NCBI GenBank assembly: GCA_031216915.1
Contig: CM062289.1
Span: 17,958,520-18,022,519 of the forward strand
From: Pictodentalium vernedei
Taxonomy: Eukaryota; Mollusca; Scaphopoda; Dentaliida; Dentaliidae
Length of the DNA stretch: 64,000 nt
Reading direction: 5' to 3'
Position 1 is the stretch's first letter, and each line of letters begins with the position of its first letter. Under the pieces are notes generated by a model that was not told the origin of the DNA, did not search any database, and saw nothing but the letters and a program-made list of their open reading frames with translations. Below are positions 11,617 to 22,849 of this stretch, piece after piece. Made by a program: the position numbers and the translations under genes.

Positions 11617-13545
11617 TTTTAGCTCATCTTGAAAAAGTCAAGCTGAGCTAATCTCATCACTCTGCGTCCGTTATCCGGCAACACCATGTTTTGGTCTTCT
11701 CCTCCAAAGCCACTGGGCCAATTCAAGTGAAAGTTTGTGTGAGTGATGGTCCCAAAGGAGCATTTCATTTTTGTTCAACTCAAAATGCCCAGCCTCATAG
11801 GGAGGGAGTGGGGGAAAATGCTCCAAAATATTTTAAAAATCTTCTTCTCAAGAACCAGTGTGTACAATGACTTGATATTTGCTATGGAGCTTCCATATGA
11901 GGTGTAGAATCAAGTTTGTTCAAACGAAGTTCGTGAAGTAATATTTGGCTTTGTAATAGGAGGGGTAAGATTTTTGGCCCCGCCCAAAATTTCTATTTTC
12001 TGATGCGATGAGCTGGTATGAACCAAATTTGGTTTTTGGTATTATTGGGTCATAAGTACTTGACCCATGCAAAGAAAAAAAAAAAAATTCCAGCATCCCC
12101 ATGGGAACCCTGGGAGCTAAAAGTAGAAATATTTTCAAACGCCCATATTTCCCAAACCACATGGAACAGAGAGCTGTTATTTGGTATGAAGTATCCTTAG
12201 GACCAGTAGACTTGAATGGTAAAAAAAAATTGCCATCAGTTATGTTAGGGTGTTCTGAGTCAGCATATTTGCAAAAATTTTAAAAAATCTTTTCTCCAGA
12301 ACCAATCATCAGAATCTTTTGATATTTGGTATACAGCATTCATAGGGGAATCAGATAAAAGTTTGTTGAAATAAAGCTCATTGGTTCATATTTGGGCTCT
12401 CTACAGGAGCCCGAAGTTTTAACAGAGGGTAATATGGGGAATATTCTTTAAAAATCTTCTTCTTCAGAACCACCAGTCAGAATCTTTTAAAATTTGGTAT
12501 ACATCATTGTTATGAGGGTCAGATTCAAGATTGTTCAAACCAGGTCCCCAGCTTAATATTTGGGCTTCCTATGGAAGCCCAAATTTTATCTTTGTTCAAT
12601 ATAGAGGGTAATTTAAAAAAAATCTTCTTCAGATCCACCAGTCAGAATGATTTGATATTTGGTATGCAACATCTCTAAGGGGGTCAGATTCAAGTTTGTT
12701 CAAATCAAATCCCTAGGTATATATTTGGGCTCACTATGGTAGCCCAAATTTTTACTTAGTGCAATATGAGGAAATTTTTTAAAAATCTTCTTCTTCAGAT
12801 CCACCAGTCGGAATGCTTTTATATTTGGTATACAACATCTCTAGGGGGGCAGATTCCAGGTTGTTCAATGCGAGTGCCTAGGTTAATATTTGGGCTCCAT
12901 ATGGGAACATGAAATTTAACTTAGTACAATATGAGGGAATTTCTTCAAAAATCTTTTTCTTCAGATCCACTCGTCAGAATGCTTTCACATTTGGTATACA
13001 ACATCTCTAGAGGGGTCAGATTCAAGTTTGTTCAAATTGGATCCATAGGTTAATATTTGGGCTCGCTATGATAGCCCAAATTTGAACTTAGTGCAATTCG
13101 AAGAAATTTCTTTACAATTTCTCTTCTTCGGATTCAACAGTCAGAATGCTTTCATAATCGGTACACAACATTTCTAGGGAAGTCAGATTCAACTGTGTTC
13201 AAATCAAGAGTCTGTTTTAATATTTGGGCTCTCTATGGGAGCCGGAATTGGCCATTTTGCTGAAGAATTAAAAATTTTGTATTCAATACCCTCTAGAGGT
13301 GTGTAACTAAGATTAATCCACATAGGTTGTATCAAGGGGCTTCATTGGGGAGCTCTACATTTTACTTTATGATCAACTGAAGAAAAGGCATGATGCCCGG
13401 ATTATTTTTGTTACTCCTGAGGGACCCAAGGATTGACAGTGTAGCCTATGGAGATGGCTTGCTTAATGTAGACTCATTCTTGGTCTCTGTTTAAATTGTG
13501 TTCTGTTCAAGATGAGTGCTTCTGGCCCTGTGGGGCCTCTTGTTT
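11617..13545 (+). repeat. Diverged ~180-bp tandem repeat element (type Q), sense copy
   Basis: Begins tttttagctcatcttgaaaa followed by gctgagctaatctcatcact and a gcgtccgttatcc motif. It then contains about eight imperfect units, each with ttcttcttcagaaccaccag or a variant, tcagaat, (g)atatttggtataca, ggtcagattcaagtttgttc and aatatttgggct..atgg. It ends near gatgagtgcttctggccc and ggggcctcttgtttttta. Shorter or reversed relatives occur at 39470-39900 and 41876-44930. This AGCTCA-led structure resembles dispersed elements common in bivalves, which is from general knowledge, not a search. Confidence 0.75.
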
Positions 13546-13625
13546 TTTAATACCCTTAGTCATGAAAAATTATTTATAAATGACCAAGTATTTCATCAAT
13601 TATTTTCATTATTGTTCTGATTTAG

Positions 13626-13701
13626 ACCAAAGTCACTGGAGCTGAGGGGGAAATGTAGGCCTCCTCATGAGAAGACTGCATTAAATCAGCAGATGGCCTA
13701 A
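13626..13701 (+). CDS. Possible terminal exon whose stop codon comes from a MITE insertion
   Basis: A long T-rich acceptor (ttattgttctgatttag) precedes an exon that joins in phase to the candidate ending at 10946. It reads PKSLELRGKCRPPHEK then TALNQQMA and TAA (13699-13701). The TAA is the first part of the type-A2 MITE end (ttaaccctttaat-like). Alternatively the exon ends at 13654 (AAAT|GTAGGC), in which case the phase fits the terminal exon at 25385. Not recognised as any family. Confidence 0.3.
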
Positions 13702-13937
13702 CCCTTTAATAACATAAAAAGCAGGCGACACTTGCAAACAGAATTATTGAATAACTAATTTTTGTAATTTTTAAAAATTTTGTGTCAAAAACATAGCTTG
13801 AGCATAGCATATCGTTGAGCTTGTTCCAATGAGCTGTCATAAGCTATGTTTTTAAAGCAAAATATAAGAAAAATTGAATAGCAATTTTTGTCAATAGCAC
13901 TGGCCAGTTTGGACCGTTTTGTTAGTAAAAGGATTAA
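13699..13937 (-). mobile_element. Type-A2 palindromic MITE (diverged)
   Basis: Left end taaccctttaataacata followed by gcaggcgacacttgcaaac; right end ggccagtttggaccgtttt then taaaaggattaa. The core is aaaacatagct...gagcttgttccaatgagctg with a decayed left arm. Confidence 0.75.
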
Positions 13938-14187
13938 CCCTTTACCCAACGTAATGGCCAAAACCGGCCAGCGCTTTTCACGAAACTCGCCAATTAATTT
14001 TCATTATTTTTTTATTTTTTGTCTCAAAAACATAGGTTATGACCCCTCGTTGGAACGAGCTCGTTGAGCTCGTTCCAACGAGGGGTCATAACCTGTGTTT
14101 TTGAGACAAAAAATGAAAAAAAATAGTCATTCAAGAATTTTTTTTGCAAGTGTCGTCTGCTTTTCATGTTAGGTAAAGGGTTACGCG
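13938..14187 (+). mobile_element. Type-A2 palindromic MITE, well preserved
   Basis: TTAA-flanked. Ends are ccctttacccaacgtaatgg and the mirror of taacccTTTACCTAACATG. The central palindrome (about 14028-14103) has arms acataggttatgacccctcg and cgaggggtcataacctgtgt. It sits head to head with the previous copy, the two sharing the TTAA near 13935. Confidence 0.85.
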
Positions 14188-14930
14188 TTGTTATTATTAT
14201 ACCTCACATCACTCATCTTCTTAAAGTTAGTCAGAAACAGAGATATTATGGAATAAAGAATCACTTATTTCACCTTCACCTGTTTACTGTGAACAACCTT
14301 ATGCAGACAAGATAAAAACATTTTATCATCATTTATCACAATCATCATTGTTAAATGTGTAAAGTTATCTCACCTTAATGTGTGTTTGAATTTTTAATAA
14401 TAATAAAAAAAAAGAAACTTTGTTTACATAATTTGTGCTACAATTTTTTGGAAAGTGCTTTCAGACACTTTTCCATAAACAATAATGCAATAGATTTCAT
14501 GAACTAAATTTACCAATACCATTTATATTAACCCATTAACCCTGGTGGTGTATTTCAAGTCGGTTTAATGGCAGCAATGGGAAGAGTCCATATTCATTAT
14601 TTGGAGTAGACCAATTGACTGGTCTACCCCTCACATTTAATGAGCAGTCATCATACATAATGAAATTATGGTCTTTCATGTTCCTGGGCCAGAAAAGTGC
14701 CCTCTTGTGTTGAAAGGATTATCAACTTTCTTCAGCAGAAAAATAAATATTCAAAATAAAAATAACCCTACTTATTGAATTCTTATAAAATATCTTCTAT
14801 TATTTATTTATTGGGGTTTAATGACACTAGTGACAGCCAGGGTCACCAAGTTGTAAATCTTCAATGAAGGTGTATTGAGAACTGTGGGACAATATTCATA
14901 GCATCGGTTTAGCTGCAACAAGTAGCTCTA
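14188..14930. other. Mostly featureless; SINE-tail fragment at 14800-14880
   Basis: tttatttattggggtttaat followed by gacagccagggtcaccaag is the minus-strand 3' tail of a SINE-1 relative. The rest is AT-rich without an open frame. Confidence 0.45.
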
Positions 14931-15289
14931 TATATGGCAGTGTCAGTAGGTTGGTCAGTCTTTTTTCAGTCGGTCACTCAGTCTGTGACCAATAAGTTTT
15001 TAAACTCAATAAATTTTAAAATACTTGGTGGAATGACATCATATTTGTTGGAAAGTGTATTGTATCTTATCGATGTGCAGCCTCATGTTCAGGACTGGGG
15101 TCATTTAGAGTATTTTTGTCTGAGTTATTGCCCTTGATGGACTTGGAATTTGTTCAGTTTTTTTACCATCAAACTCAATAACTTTTACAATATTTAGTGG
15201 AATGACATCATATTTGGTATGCAAGTGTATCATATTGATGTCGAGCCCCTTGCTTAACCCCCTCTGGTAGTGCAACAAAATTTTCCCCA

Positions 15290-15465
15290 CTCACTCTTCT
15301 TTTTCTGTTGTTTAACGATGAATTTAACCAATTATATCTTGTTTGACAGAGCTCAGTGAGGTCTGTCAAACAAGGTTTATTTGGTTAAATATCAAACTGC
15401 ATTATGGGAAATATTTGCTGCTGAAAACATTGCCATTTTGACATCTGAGTGCAAAGGGTTAATGT
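15290..15465. mobile_element. Type-B palindromic MITE
   Basis: Core tcttgtttgacagagctcag / tgaggtctgtcaaacaaggt, followed by aactgcattatgggaaatat and a right end gtgcaaagggttaa. The TTAA at the right is clear; the left end is diverged. Confidence 0.7.
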
Positions 15466-15669
15466 AAGAATTATTCTTCTTGTAAGAGTTATTGCCCCTT
15501 TTTGACTTGGAATTTGTTTCATTTTAACCATCTGTTGGAGCAAGGTATGAACCCACAATTTTTATTTAAGAAAATTTGAGCTCCAGGCTTTCTCAACATA
15601 TTTAATTAAGGCCCAGACAAAGATAATTCAAATAACTTTCTGCCCACTGATGTCAAATTATCAATATTA

Positions 15670-15926
15670 CAGTTCGTGGAGAGTGTATTATCACTAAATC
15701 ACCCACAGAGTGGAGATTCCATCCAAGCAATAATTGCAAATCTGTTGCAAAGCAAAACAAGCACGTGCAAAGTTTCAGCCAATGGACCTCCGGGTTATAC
15801 CCGGAGGTCCATTGGCTGGAACTTTGCTTGTGTTTTTTGTCCATGTGTACAGAATTTGAAAGTGATACTTTGGGTGATAACTCCACTCCCTGGGTGATTT
15901 AGTTACAATCCACTCTCCACGTACTG
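15670..15926. mobile_element. Type-D MITE, intact copy (257 bp)
   Basis: TA-flanked (15668-15669, 15927-15928). Terminal inverted repeat of ~40 bp begins CAGTTCGTGGAGAGTGTATT. Central palindrome caatggacctccgggttata / acccggaggtccattggctg. Serves as the reference for the interrupted copy at 9164. Confidence 0.88.
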
Positions 15927-16746
15927 TAAAAGCCGCAAATCCTTTTCACAATACAACTATGAATTTAAACAATTATGTCTTGTTGGACAGAACTTGTTGA
16001 TTGTTGTATTTCAATCTCCCTTGGTATGATGAGAGACCTGTGTTGGGGAAATGATATCCATGTATTGTGGAATTTGCCTCACTGCAGTACCAAAGTTATG
16101 GCGCTTGGTTACACTCAAAAAACTTTTTTTACAAATGTTTTGCATTATAACTCATTGGTGGGTGGATTTTGATGCCCTTTGGCATGGTGAGAGACCAGCA
16201 TGGAATCAAAGATACACATTTATTGCAGGTTTTGTCTATGTATACACCCCAGAGTTGTGGCCCCTGTTACACATACGAATATTTTGCATTATAACGCAAA
16301 CATCGATTGTTGGATTTTAATGTTCTTGGTTATTGTGATAGACCAGTATGGTTGGAAAGAATATCTGCATATTGCAGGTTTCGTATTGTGGCCTTCATCA
16401 CTGTATACCATAGTTATGTCCCTTGTTAGATTTAAAAAAAACTATTTCTATGAACTTGTTGCGTTGTTGTTATTTGTCCTTGGGAATACCTTTTATTGAA
16501 TGGCAGCAGAAAACTGAATACTTTTTATATTGCTCATGTCCAGTGGGTTTGAAGGTGGAGTTCAATAGAGTTATTCTGCATGTGTGTTCGTTTGTTTATT
16601 CAAAATCACAGGTATTCATGCCATCTTTAGGAATGCCAACATGTGAATGAGAAGCACATGTTATTATTATTATTGCAGGAGGTGGTATATGCAATGCTTC
16701 ACGTTATTCTATTTTCTTGTTTCAGTTTATTGGAGAGTACCTTTAA

Positions 16747-17249
16747 CTGGTTGAGTGCTAGAACCCACTATTGGGGCTTTAACCCTTTACCTAACGTAAC
16801 AGCCAAAACCGGACAGCGCTATTTTAAAAAATCGCCAGTTAATTTTCATTATTTTTTTCATTTTTGGCTCAAAAACATAGGTTATGACCCCTCGTTGAGC
16901 TCGTTCCAACGAGGGGTCATAACCTATGTTTTTGAGACAAAAAATAAAAAAAATGAGTTATTCAAGAATTATTTTTGCAAGTGTCGTCTGCTTTTCAGGT
17001 TAGGTAAAGGGTTAAAAAAAATAGGGTAACAGAGGAAAAGCCAATATTTTCCTTGCTCATGTTTCCTATTCAGCCAAATGCAAATGATATTTTGTTTATA
17101 TAAATTTGTTCTATTACAAATTATTGGAGAGTGCCTGTGGACGTGGTGCCTGTTGACGTGGTGCCTGTGGACACTCGCCAATAATTTGTAATAGAACAAA
17201 TTTTGAATAACAAATTCAGACCCCCAAAAGTAATCTAGCCCTCATTCTG
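16747..17249. mobile_element. Type-C TTAA element with a nested type-A2 MITE
   Basis: Ends ctggttgagtgctagaac and the mirror of cagaatgagggctagatta are each flanked by TTAA (16743-16746, 17250-17253). The core hairpin is tattacaaattattggagag / actcgccaataatttgtaat, with a short triplicated (gtgcctgtggacgtg) loop. A full A2 MITE (16783-17011) is inserted in the left part. Confidence 0.8.
16783..17011 (+). mobile_element. Type-A2 MITE nested inside type C
   Basis: TTAA on both sides (16779-16782, 17012-17015). Ends ccctttacctaacgtaacag and gttaggtaaaggg. Core arms ggttatgacccctcgttgag / gttccaacgaggggtcataa; the left arm lacks the ggaac step, so it is slightly shortened. Confidence 0.85.
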
Positions 17250-17334
17250 TTAAACATTCTCCAATATATTGTAACACAACAGTTATTAGCTGTCAGTTAT
17301 ACACTTATGTTGAAATATTATAATTTCATGCTCA

Positions 17335-17465
17335 AATGTTTCCCATAATGCAACTAGGAATTAAATTAATTCAGCAAGCTCATTCAAACAAGGTTGAACT
17401 GTTTACATTTTTTGTTGCTTTATGGGAAACATTTCTGCTGGGAATTTTGGTCTTTTGTCATCATT
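17335..17465. mobile_element. Decayed type-B MITE
   Basis: cataatgcaactaggaatta and agcaagctcattcaaacaag match the type-B arm, but the palindrome is no longer complete. Confidence 0.5.
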
Positions 17466-17509
17466 TACATTTACAAATTGAGCAGTTCCAAAAAAAAAAA
17501 AAAATTCAA

Positions 17510-17833
17510 AATTAAAAAAAAACCGTTTCATCTTACTCTTCATTGGAATGAGCTTGAAAAATTAATTAAAATAACATTTTGATATCGTATGCATTGGGGA
17601 AAGGGTTAACCCTTTATCTAATGAAAACTCCACATTCGTCCATGTAGAATGCAAATTCAGCATTTGAAATTTTTTTTTTTTTTTTAAATTTCAACAAAAC
17701 CATATCATGTGACCCCTCACTGGAACGAGCTCATCGAGCTCGTTCCAATGAGGGGTCACATGATATGGTTTTGTTGAAAAAATTTGAAAAAATAATAAAT
17801 TTTGATATCAACTGTGTTGAGTAAGGGGGTTAA
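17510..17833. mobile_element. Type-A1 MITE (17610-17829) preceded by half of another
   Basis: A right half ending in ttgatatcgtatgcattggg runs straight into TTAA and a complete copy (ccctttatctaatgaaaac), with core ccatatcatgtgacccctca / tgaggggtcacatgatatgg and right end gagtaagggggttaa. The two share one TTAA (17606-17609). Confidence 0.8.
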
Positions 17834-18448
17834 ATGAGAAAGATGACTAATTTTTTAGTAGAAGAAATGTAATAGAGTACACTCTGTGAATTCAATAGAA
17901 CTGATAAATGTTTGAAACAGTTATCAAGTTTATATAGTCTGTACCTGTTGTCCGAACCTGATTTCCAAAGTGAGAAGTTTTGTAGGCATCCTTAAAAGTG
18001 CTTGAAATTTAAAGCAGAAATTCCTCATGTTTGAAAGTTCTCAAAAATTAGACTGTGTTGCGAAAAATCATGGAAAGTTCTTGAAAACTATATTTTGGTA
18101 TCAACTTGGACTGTTTTGGTCAAAAAGTGTTCTTATGAGGTGTGATATTATTCTGTCTTTTTTCCACTGAAAAAAATATTCCTCAATGGTAATGTCAGGA
18201 CCTGTTATTATTTGTCAAGAAAATGAAAACGAGAATTGTTTATTGATATGTATTTTATTTTCATTCATTTTTCTTCCTTCAAAACAAATCGTATTCCCAC
18301 TTCCACTCGACAAAAATTGCATTCCACTTCAGGCATCACTGACAGACTATTTTATTGTTTTTTTTACATGTTTTGAAAGTAACCACAGATTCAATTATAA
18401 AGGGTTGTTTTGAGAAAACAAATAAGGAGAAAATACAAGAAATACAAA
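17834..18448. other. No gene seen
   Basis: AT-rich sequence with no splice-bounded open frame and no repeat recognised. Confidence 0.4.
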
Positions 18449-18834
18449 AGTTCACTTCTTGGATTCGAGTATGATTTTATCCTCTTTGGGCCATGCAGAT
18501 TATTTTTCTCGGCCAAGCCAGAAAATAAGACTGACATCTGCAAAATGAGGTCCCCAGAGGGTGAATTTAGTGATGCTACCCTGCACAGCAGGGTAGCATC
18601 ACTAAATGTACCCTCTCTGAACCTCAATCTGAATCAGGGTCAGAGAAAGAGGTACCCAGAGGATAAATTGGCCCACTGTATGGGATAGCATCATCAAATT
18701 CATCCTCTGGGGACCGCATTCTGCAAATGTCAGATTGCTTATTTTCAGGCTTGCACTTGGCAAACGCCTTGTGAAATAATCCTTTATGCGCCCACTTGAG
18801 GATAAAAATCGTACTCGAATCCGAGAAGTGAACT
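18449..18834. mobile_element. 386-bp MITE with 35-bp inverted ends and an inner palindrome (type G)
   Basis: Ends agttcacttcttggattcga and, mirrored, agttcacttctcggattcga, continuing to gattttatcctc. Inside, gtgatgctaccctgcacagc / agggtagcatcactaa forms a compact hairpin, and gtccccagagggtgaattta recurs inverted near 18712. Confidence 0.82.
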
Positions 18835-19062
18835 ATTGTCTATGTGTATGTATCCAAACATCAAATATGAATAGAATATTTTTAGGTGGAAAATTCTTAA
18901 AAATTCCCTGGAAAAGTCCTGAACATTTTTTATCCCACTAGTGTACAAAGACTGAGATAGAGACAACAAATTCTAACATGTAATTTCTAATGTCTTTTCA
19001 AATTTGATGGAGAGCTAGAAACCACTATCATTTCTATATTAAAAAGCACTAAAAGTCATTGT

Positions 19063-19406
19063 TATTTATTTATTTATTGGGGTTTAACAACATTTTCAAA
19101 AGTAACGGTCACCTTGTGTCGGACAGATTTACGGGTGGAGGAAACCAGAGAGAACCACCGAGCAACGCTAAACAACTGTCAGACTCCCCAACGTACTAAA
19201 GCTGTACAAACAGGGTTAGCATTGGTTGAAGACAAGTGCACCACCGACATACAGTACACCTTAGTACACAGCACCACTATGCCCCGACATGGGCAATCAG
19301 CATTAAGTGTCTTGCCAAGGACACAGTGCAGTTACCCCTGGTGAGGATCGAACCGTGGACCTTTCAGTTTGAAGTCCAATGCCGTAACCACTGAGCCACT
19401 GCCCTA
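19063..19406 (-). mobile_element. SINE-1 copy, minus strand
   Basis: Starts with the tail complement tttatttatttattggggtt and ends with the tRNA-like head (ggatcgaaccgtggacctt for the B box, ccgtaaccactgagccact for the A box). Flanks ctaaaagtcattgt and ctaaaagccaccgt look like a decayed target duplication. Confidence 0.85.
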
Positions 19407-19635
19407 AAAGCCACCGTCGTGTTTTTATACTGTATGCATTTTCTTGTTGTTTGCTAAACAATAATTAGAAATGTTCATATAAAATTGTTTTGTTGTTATT
19501 TATTGGGAAGTGCCAAACAGGTACAGTGGAGCCCACTTAATTGGATATCTCTTAATTGTATATCCCTGTTAATTGAATATAATTTTCCAACACAAAACCA
19601 TTGACCATACCTCCAGTACAAATTTGACCTGTTAA

Positions 19636-19827
19636 CCCCCTTCACTGAGATGTCAAAATACCAAAATTTCAGGAAGCTGTTTTTCCCATAATAGATCTAG
19701 AAATTTAACCAATTCAATCTCGTTTGACAGAGCTCAAATGAGATTGAATTGGTTAAATTTCTAGTTGCATTATGGGAAATTTTTTCTGCCTGAAATTTAG
19801 ATATTTTTGTCATCAGTGTGCAGGGGA
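19636..19827. mobile_element. Type-B MITE nested in the pogo-like element
   Basis: TTAA on both sides (19632-19635, 19828-19831). Ends cccccttcactgagatgtc and, mirrored, cccctgcacactgatg. Core tctcgtttgacagagctcaa with neighbouring arm aaccaattcaatc / gattgaattggtt. Confidence 0.85.
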
Positions 19828-19962
19828 TTAATTGAATATAGGTTATAGAGTAAACTCCTGTTAATTGAATAAAAAAAATATTGTAACCTGTCAAGAAATT
19901 ACCCTGACTCGACCCAATTTTTCTTTGTTTATAGACCTATTTGGCCTCAGTACATCTTATAC

Positions 19963-20037
19963 ATGCATTTAATCTTTTATATCTTGTTTGACAGAGCTCA
20001 TAGAGCTCTGTCAAACAAGATATAATAGAATAAATGC
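19963..20037. repeat. Palindromic core of the pogo-like element (same GAGCTC module as type B)
   Basis: Arms ttatatcttgtttgacagag and ctctgtcaaacaagatataa are perfect. The tcttgtttgacagagctca part equals the type-B core, although the surrounding element has different ends. Confidence 0.88.
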
Positions 20038-20404
20038 TAAGCTTATCTCTAGAATAAAGGAAAGTGACACAATCCCTGTTAATTAAATACTCCTGTTTAT
20101 TGAATAATTTTCATTAGCAAAGTGGCTATTCAATTAACAGGGCTTCACTGTACTTCCAGTAAATTTTAACAAAAACAATTATTGATGAACAAAAACCATG
20201 CAAAACTTATAGTATGGTATCTTTGGGAAAAAATTCTGGTTCCAAATCCCCTTTGAAAAGTAATTTAGCCAGTCTAAAAAAAATGGAGAATAGAATATAT
20301 TTATCATATGACTGGTCCGTTTTGTTCACTTTAAAACATTTGATATTTTGTTTTCATATTAATCAGTGATAAATAAAGCCTTCCATCAATTTCATTCTTC
20401 AATT

Positions 20405-20565
20405 TCAAAACTAGACAGTTTGATTGGCTGAACTAAATACAACTGGGCCACATTTTCATAATTTGCATAATTAGAGTTGGGAGCTTTCATTGGTCAATTT
20501 CAAAACTGGACAATTTGATTGGCTAAACAAAGTACAACTGGGTCACATTTGCATAATTTCAGTAG
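20405..20565. repeat. Two-copy tandem duplication, ~105 bp
   Basis: caatttcaaaactagacagt / caatttcaaaactggacaat, each followed by tttgattggct, actgggycacat and tgcataatt. Confidence 0.7.
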
Positions 20566-20614
20566 GGAGAGTTTATGTTATCTGTCCTATTTAGGGTGGG
20601 TTATATTGTATTAA

Positions 20615-20796
20615 TCTTTTACCTACAAGAAAAATGACATTCATTTTTTTTTTTATATTTTCACTTTTTGCTTCCAAAACATAGGTTATGACCCCTCATT
20701 GGAACAACCTATGTTTTGGAAGCAAAAAATGAGAATTTTTAGTTATACGAGGATGTTTTTTCCAAGTGCCATCTGCAACTCTAGTTAGGTTATGGG
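20615..20796. mobile_element. Type-A2 MITE with shortened core
   Basis: TTAA 20611-20614 and 20797-20800. The core reads ggttatgacccctcattgga then aacaacctatgttttggaag; most of the second arm is deleted. Confidence 0.75.
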
Positions 20797-20841
20797 TTAA
20801 AAAGTCATATTAAGTGGCTAATTTGTGCATGCGTCAACTGA

Positions 20842-21001
20842 TAAATAGAATATGAAATGAGTGTTTTTCTCATATAATATTTATGAAACTCGTCCAAATT
20901 TTCCGTTTGGGCATGCCAGGGGCTTGCCAATACGGAAAATTTTTAGACTCGTTTCATAAATATTATATGAGAAAAACACTCATTCCATATCCTCTATTTA
21001 T
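20842..21001. mobile_element. 160-bp palindromic element (type H)
   Basis: Arms taaatagaatatgaaatgag through tcatataatatttatgaaac are mirrored by gtttcataaatattatatga and ctcattccatatcctctattta, around a cgtttgggcatgccaggg loop. Confidence 0.85.
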
Positions 21002-21084
21002 ATAGAATGTTTGATTAACCGATTGTCTGTCTAAACTTTGTCAAACAATATATAATAGGTTGGGCCCCCTTAAAAAATCCATGT

Positions 21085-21260
21085 GAGAACCTTGACAAGT
21101 GGAGCAGTGCTTGTTTACTGTTTTCTCAGCATCGCCAAGGTGGAGCGTTGCAGCATAGAAAGATTGATTGTCGAAGCTTTATTTTATACATGTTTTCTGG
21201 TCATGATATAGCCATAGATGCTGAATGTTACTTTAAACACAGATAAGTCATAAAATAAAA
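21085..21260 (+). mobile_element. Fragment of type-N repeat
   Basis: gagcagtgcttgtttactgt, then gattgattgtcgaagctttattttatacatg, matching the type-N middle section; the tail is diverged. Confidence 0.5.
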
Positions 21261-21413
21261 ACATTTTTCCCATGTACCTCCCACTTCATTAAAATTACAC
21301 TTCATCAAAAAGGGATTTCTTGTCCTTTTTATATTTTCAGTCCAACGTTTTGTCACTTCAGCCAATATTTATGAAGTACTTCTACATCTTCATCATTAAA
21401 GCTAATTCTTTTA

Positions 21414-21833
21414 ACCCTTTATCTAACGAATTGCCTGCAGCCACCCGCGTAATTTGCAAATTCAGCAGTTGAAAGCAATAACTTTTTCAAAATATTTCAA
21501 CAAAACCATATGTGATCTCATTTCAATGAAGGGTCACTTTATATGGTTTTGGTGAAATTGTTTTTAAAATTTTAAAAATTAGTGATTAAAATAGTAAATT
21601 TTGTTATCGTAAAACCTTGATGAGTAATGAATATATTGGAAACTTTTAACCCCTAGACGGTTATGTCAAAATATCAATATTCCAACTTGCAATTTTTCCC
21701 ATAATGCAACTAAGAATTTTACGAATTTAATTTTGTTTGACAGAGCTCATTGAGCTCTGTCAAACAAGATTGAATTTGTTAAACTCGTAGTTGCTGCTTG
21801 AAACTTTAGGATTTTGACATCAGTGTTGAGGGA
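21414..21833. mobile_element. Decayed type-A1 MITE followed by a type-B MITE
   Basis: A1: ttaaccctttatctaacgaa and gcctgcagccacccgcgta; right end lost near 21630. B: TTAA 21646-21649, cccctagacggttatgtc, core tttgacagagctcattgagc / tctgtcaaacaagattgaat, right end gttgagggattaa. Confidence 0.75.
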
Positions 21834-21837
21834 TTAA

Positions 21838-22515
21838 ATGTAATTGTCCCTATATCCCAATAAATTTTGTCTTCTGATTGGTCAGAAATTCAGAATGCCT
21901 AGGACAAATAGCCATGGCAAAGGGCGCACCCAACATCCAAGGTATATGAGAGTGTGCAACATCCAGGGTACAAGGGTAAGCGAAACATCGGGGGTATATG
22001 GTTTAAATGAAAGCTTTTCACATTCGCTGACCTCAATATAAAAATCAAACTGAAAATAGTCACAAATATCATCCGATTTCTGACAATTTGACCATATTTT
22101 GGTAAAATTATAAATTAAATAGTCAAATAATTAAATCAAACAACTTGAGAAAAGTAAAATAAGATCAAATCTGTCAACAAAATACTGTTTACTCATTGCC
22201 TTAAGTGACCCAAGGGATGTAACTCTTATCTGTTGTCTTCTGCATTCGTAAAAACAAAATAATTATTCACGAATTTGATCCCAACTGATTGCGGAGCGTG
22301 AGAAATGCATCCACAAATTTATTTCCACTATATTTCTATTGTGTTTCAAATGGGACAGAAACGTTATCTCCGCCAACATGTATGGTATATGGAGATTTAA
22401 TACCTAGATGTCTCATTTAAACACCTTGCCTATAGCTCGGTGTTTAAAAATCGACATCTAGGTATTAAATTACACATATAGCATACATGTTGGTGGAGAT
22501 AACTTATAATAAATT
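21838..22515 (+). mobile_element. ~680-bp unclassified element (type E), copy 1
   Basis: Matches, in inverted orientation, the segment 61020-61690 along its whole length. Shared landmarks include the attggtcagaa / cattctgacca region, ccaaggtatatgagagtg, gggtatatggtttaaatgaa, caaatttatttccactat, and the terminal palindrome gttatctccgccaacatgta / acatgttggtggagataac (22355-22507). No protein-like frame is shared by both copies. Confidence 0.8.
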
Positions 22516-22800
22516 GGGGTTTGGCTTTAGTGATTTCCTGTAGAGGGAAAATTTTAATTTTCCAAACAGTTTTATGGATTTAAAAAGAGAAAAAAGTATC
22601 TTTAGCGTCTCACACAACATTCAAGGAAAATTGCCTGAGGATGCATTTGAATTTTTTTTTCCATGATTTGATCAATTCAAAATGAATTGATAATTTTGTG
22701 ATTTTATTTTAAATAAACTAGTTTTTATTGATGTATGAGTAATGTACATATGAGTTTCAGCAGATTATAACTGAGTGTTGAATCAACAAAAGAGAAAAAT
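22516..22800. other. No gene seen
   Basis: AT-rich filler with no repeat match noticed. Confidence 0.4.
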
Positions 22801-22814
22801 TAATAAAACTAACT

Positions 22815-22846
22815 CAAACAGGGGTGGGGGTGGGGGGGGGGGGGGC
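22815..22846. repeat. G-rich tract
   Basis: ggggtgggggt is followed by a G14 run. Confidence 0.8.
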
Positions 22847-22849
22847 ACC

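Larger units (their letters stand above)
14934..16650. repeat. Diverged tandem repeat (gagttattgccc type) with nested MITEs
   Basis: Phrases such as gtggaatgacatcatatttg, gagttattgcccttgatgga and aagttatggcgc recur at ~165-200 bp spacing. The array is interrupted by type-B (15290-15465) and type-D (15670-15926) elements. Frames up to 128 codons occur but share nothing with neighbouring units, so I treat them as noise. Confidence 0.5.
19524..20150. mobile_element. pogo/Tigger-like TA-flanked MITE with nested type-B element
   Basis: Ends CAGTGGAGCCCACTTAATTG and the mirror of CAGTGAAGCCCTGTTAATTG, flanked by TA (19522-19523, 20151-20152). The CAGT(g/w)...TTAATT terminal style is that of pogo/Tigger elements. 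Its centre is the palindrome at 19963-20037. A complete type-B MITE is inserted at 19636-19827. A second copy without that insert lies at 57222-57651. Confidence 0.82.

Noticed and set aside
14934..16650. Chain of overlapping 65-128-codon plus-strand frames as a membrane protein
   Set aside because: The hydrophobic look comes from T-rich diverged tandem repeats; frames do not connect through splice signals and are interrupted by MITEs.
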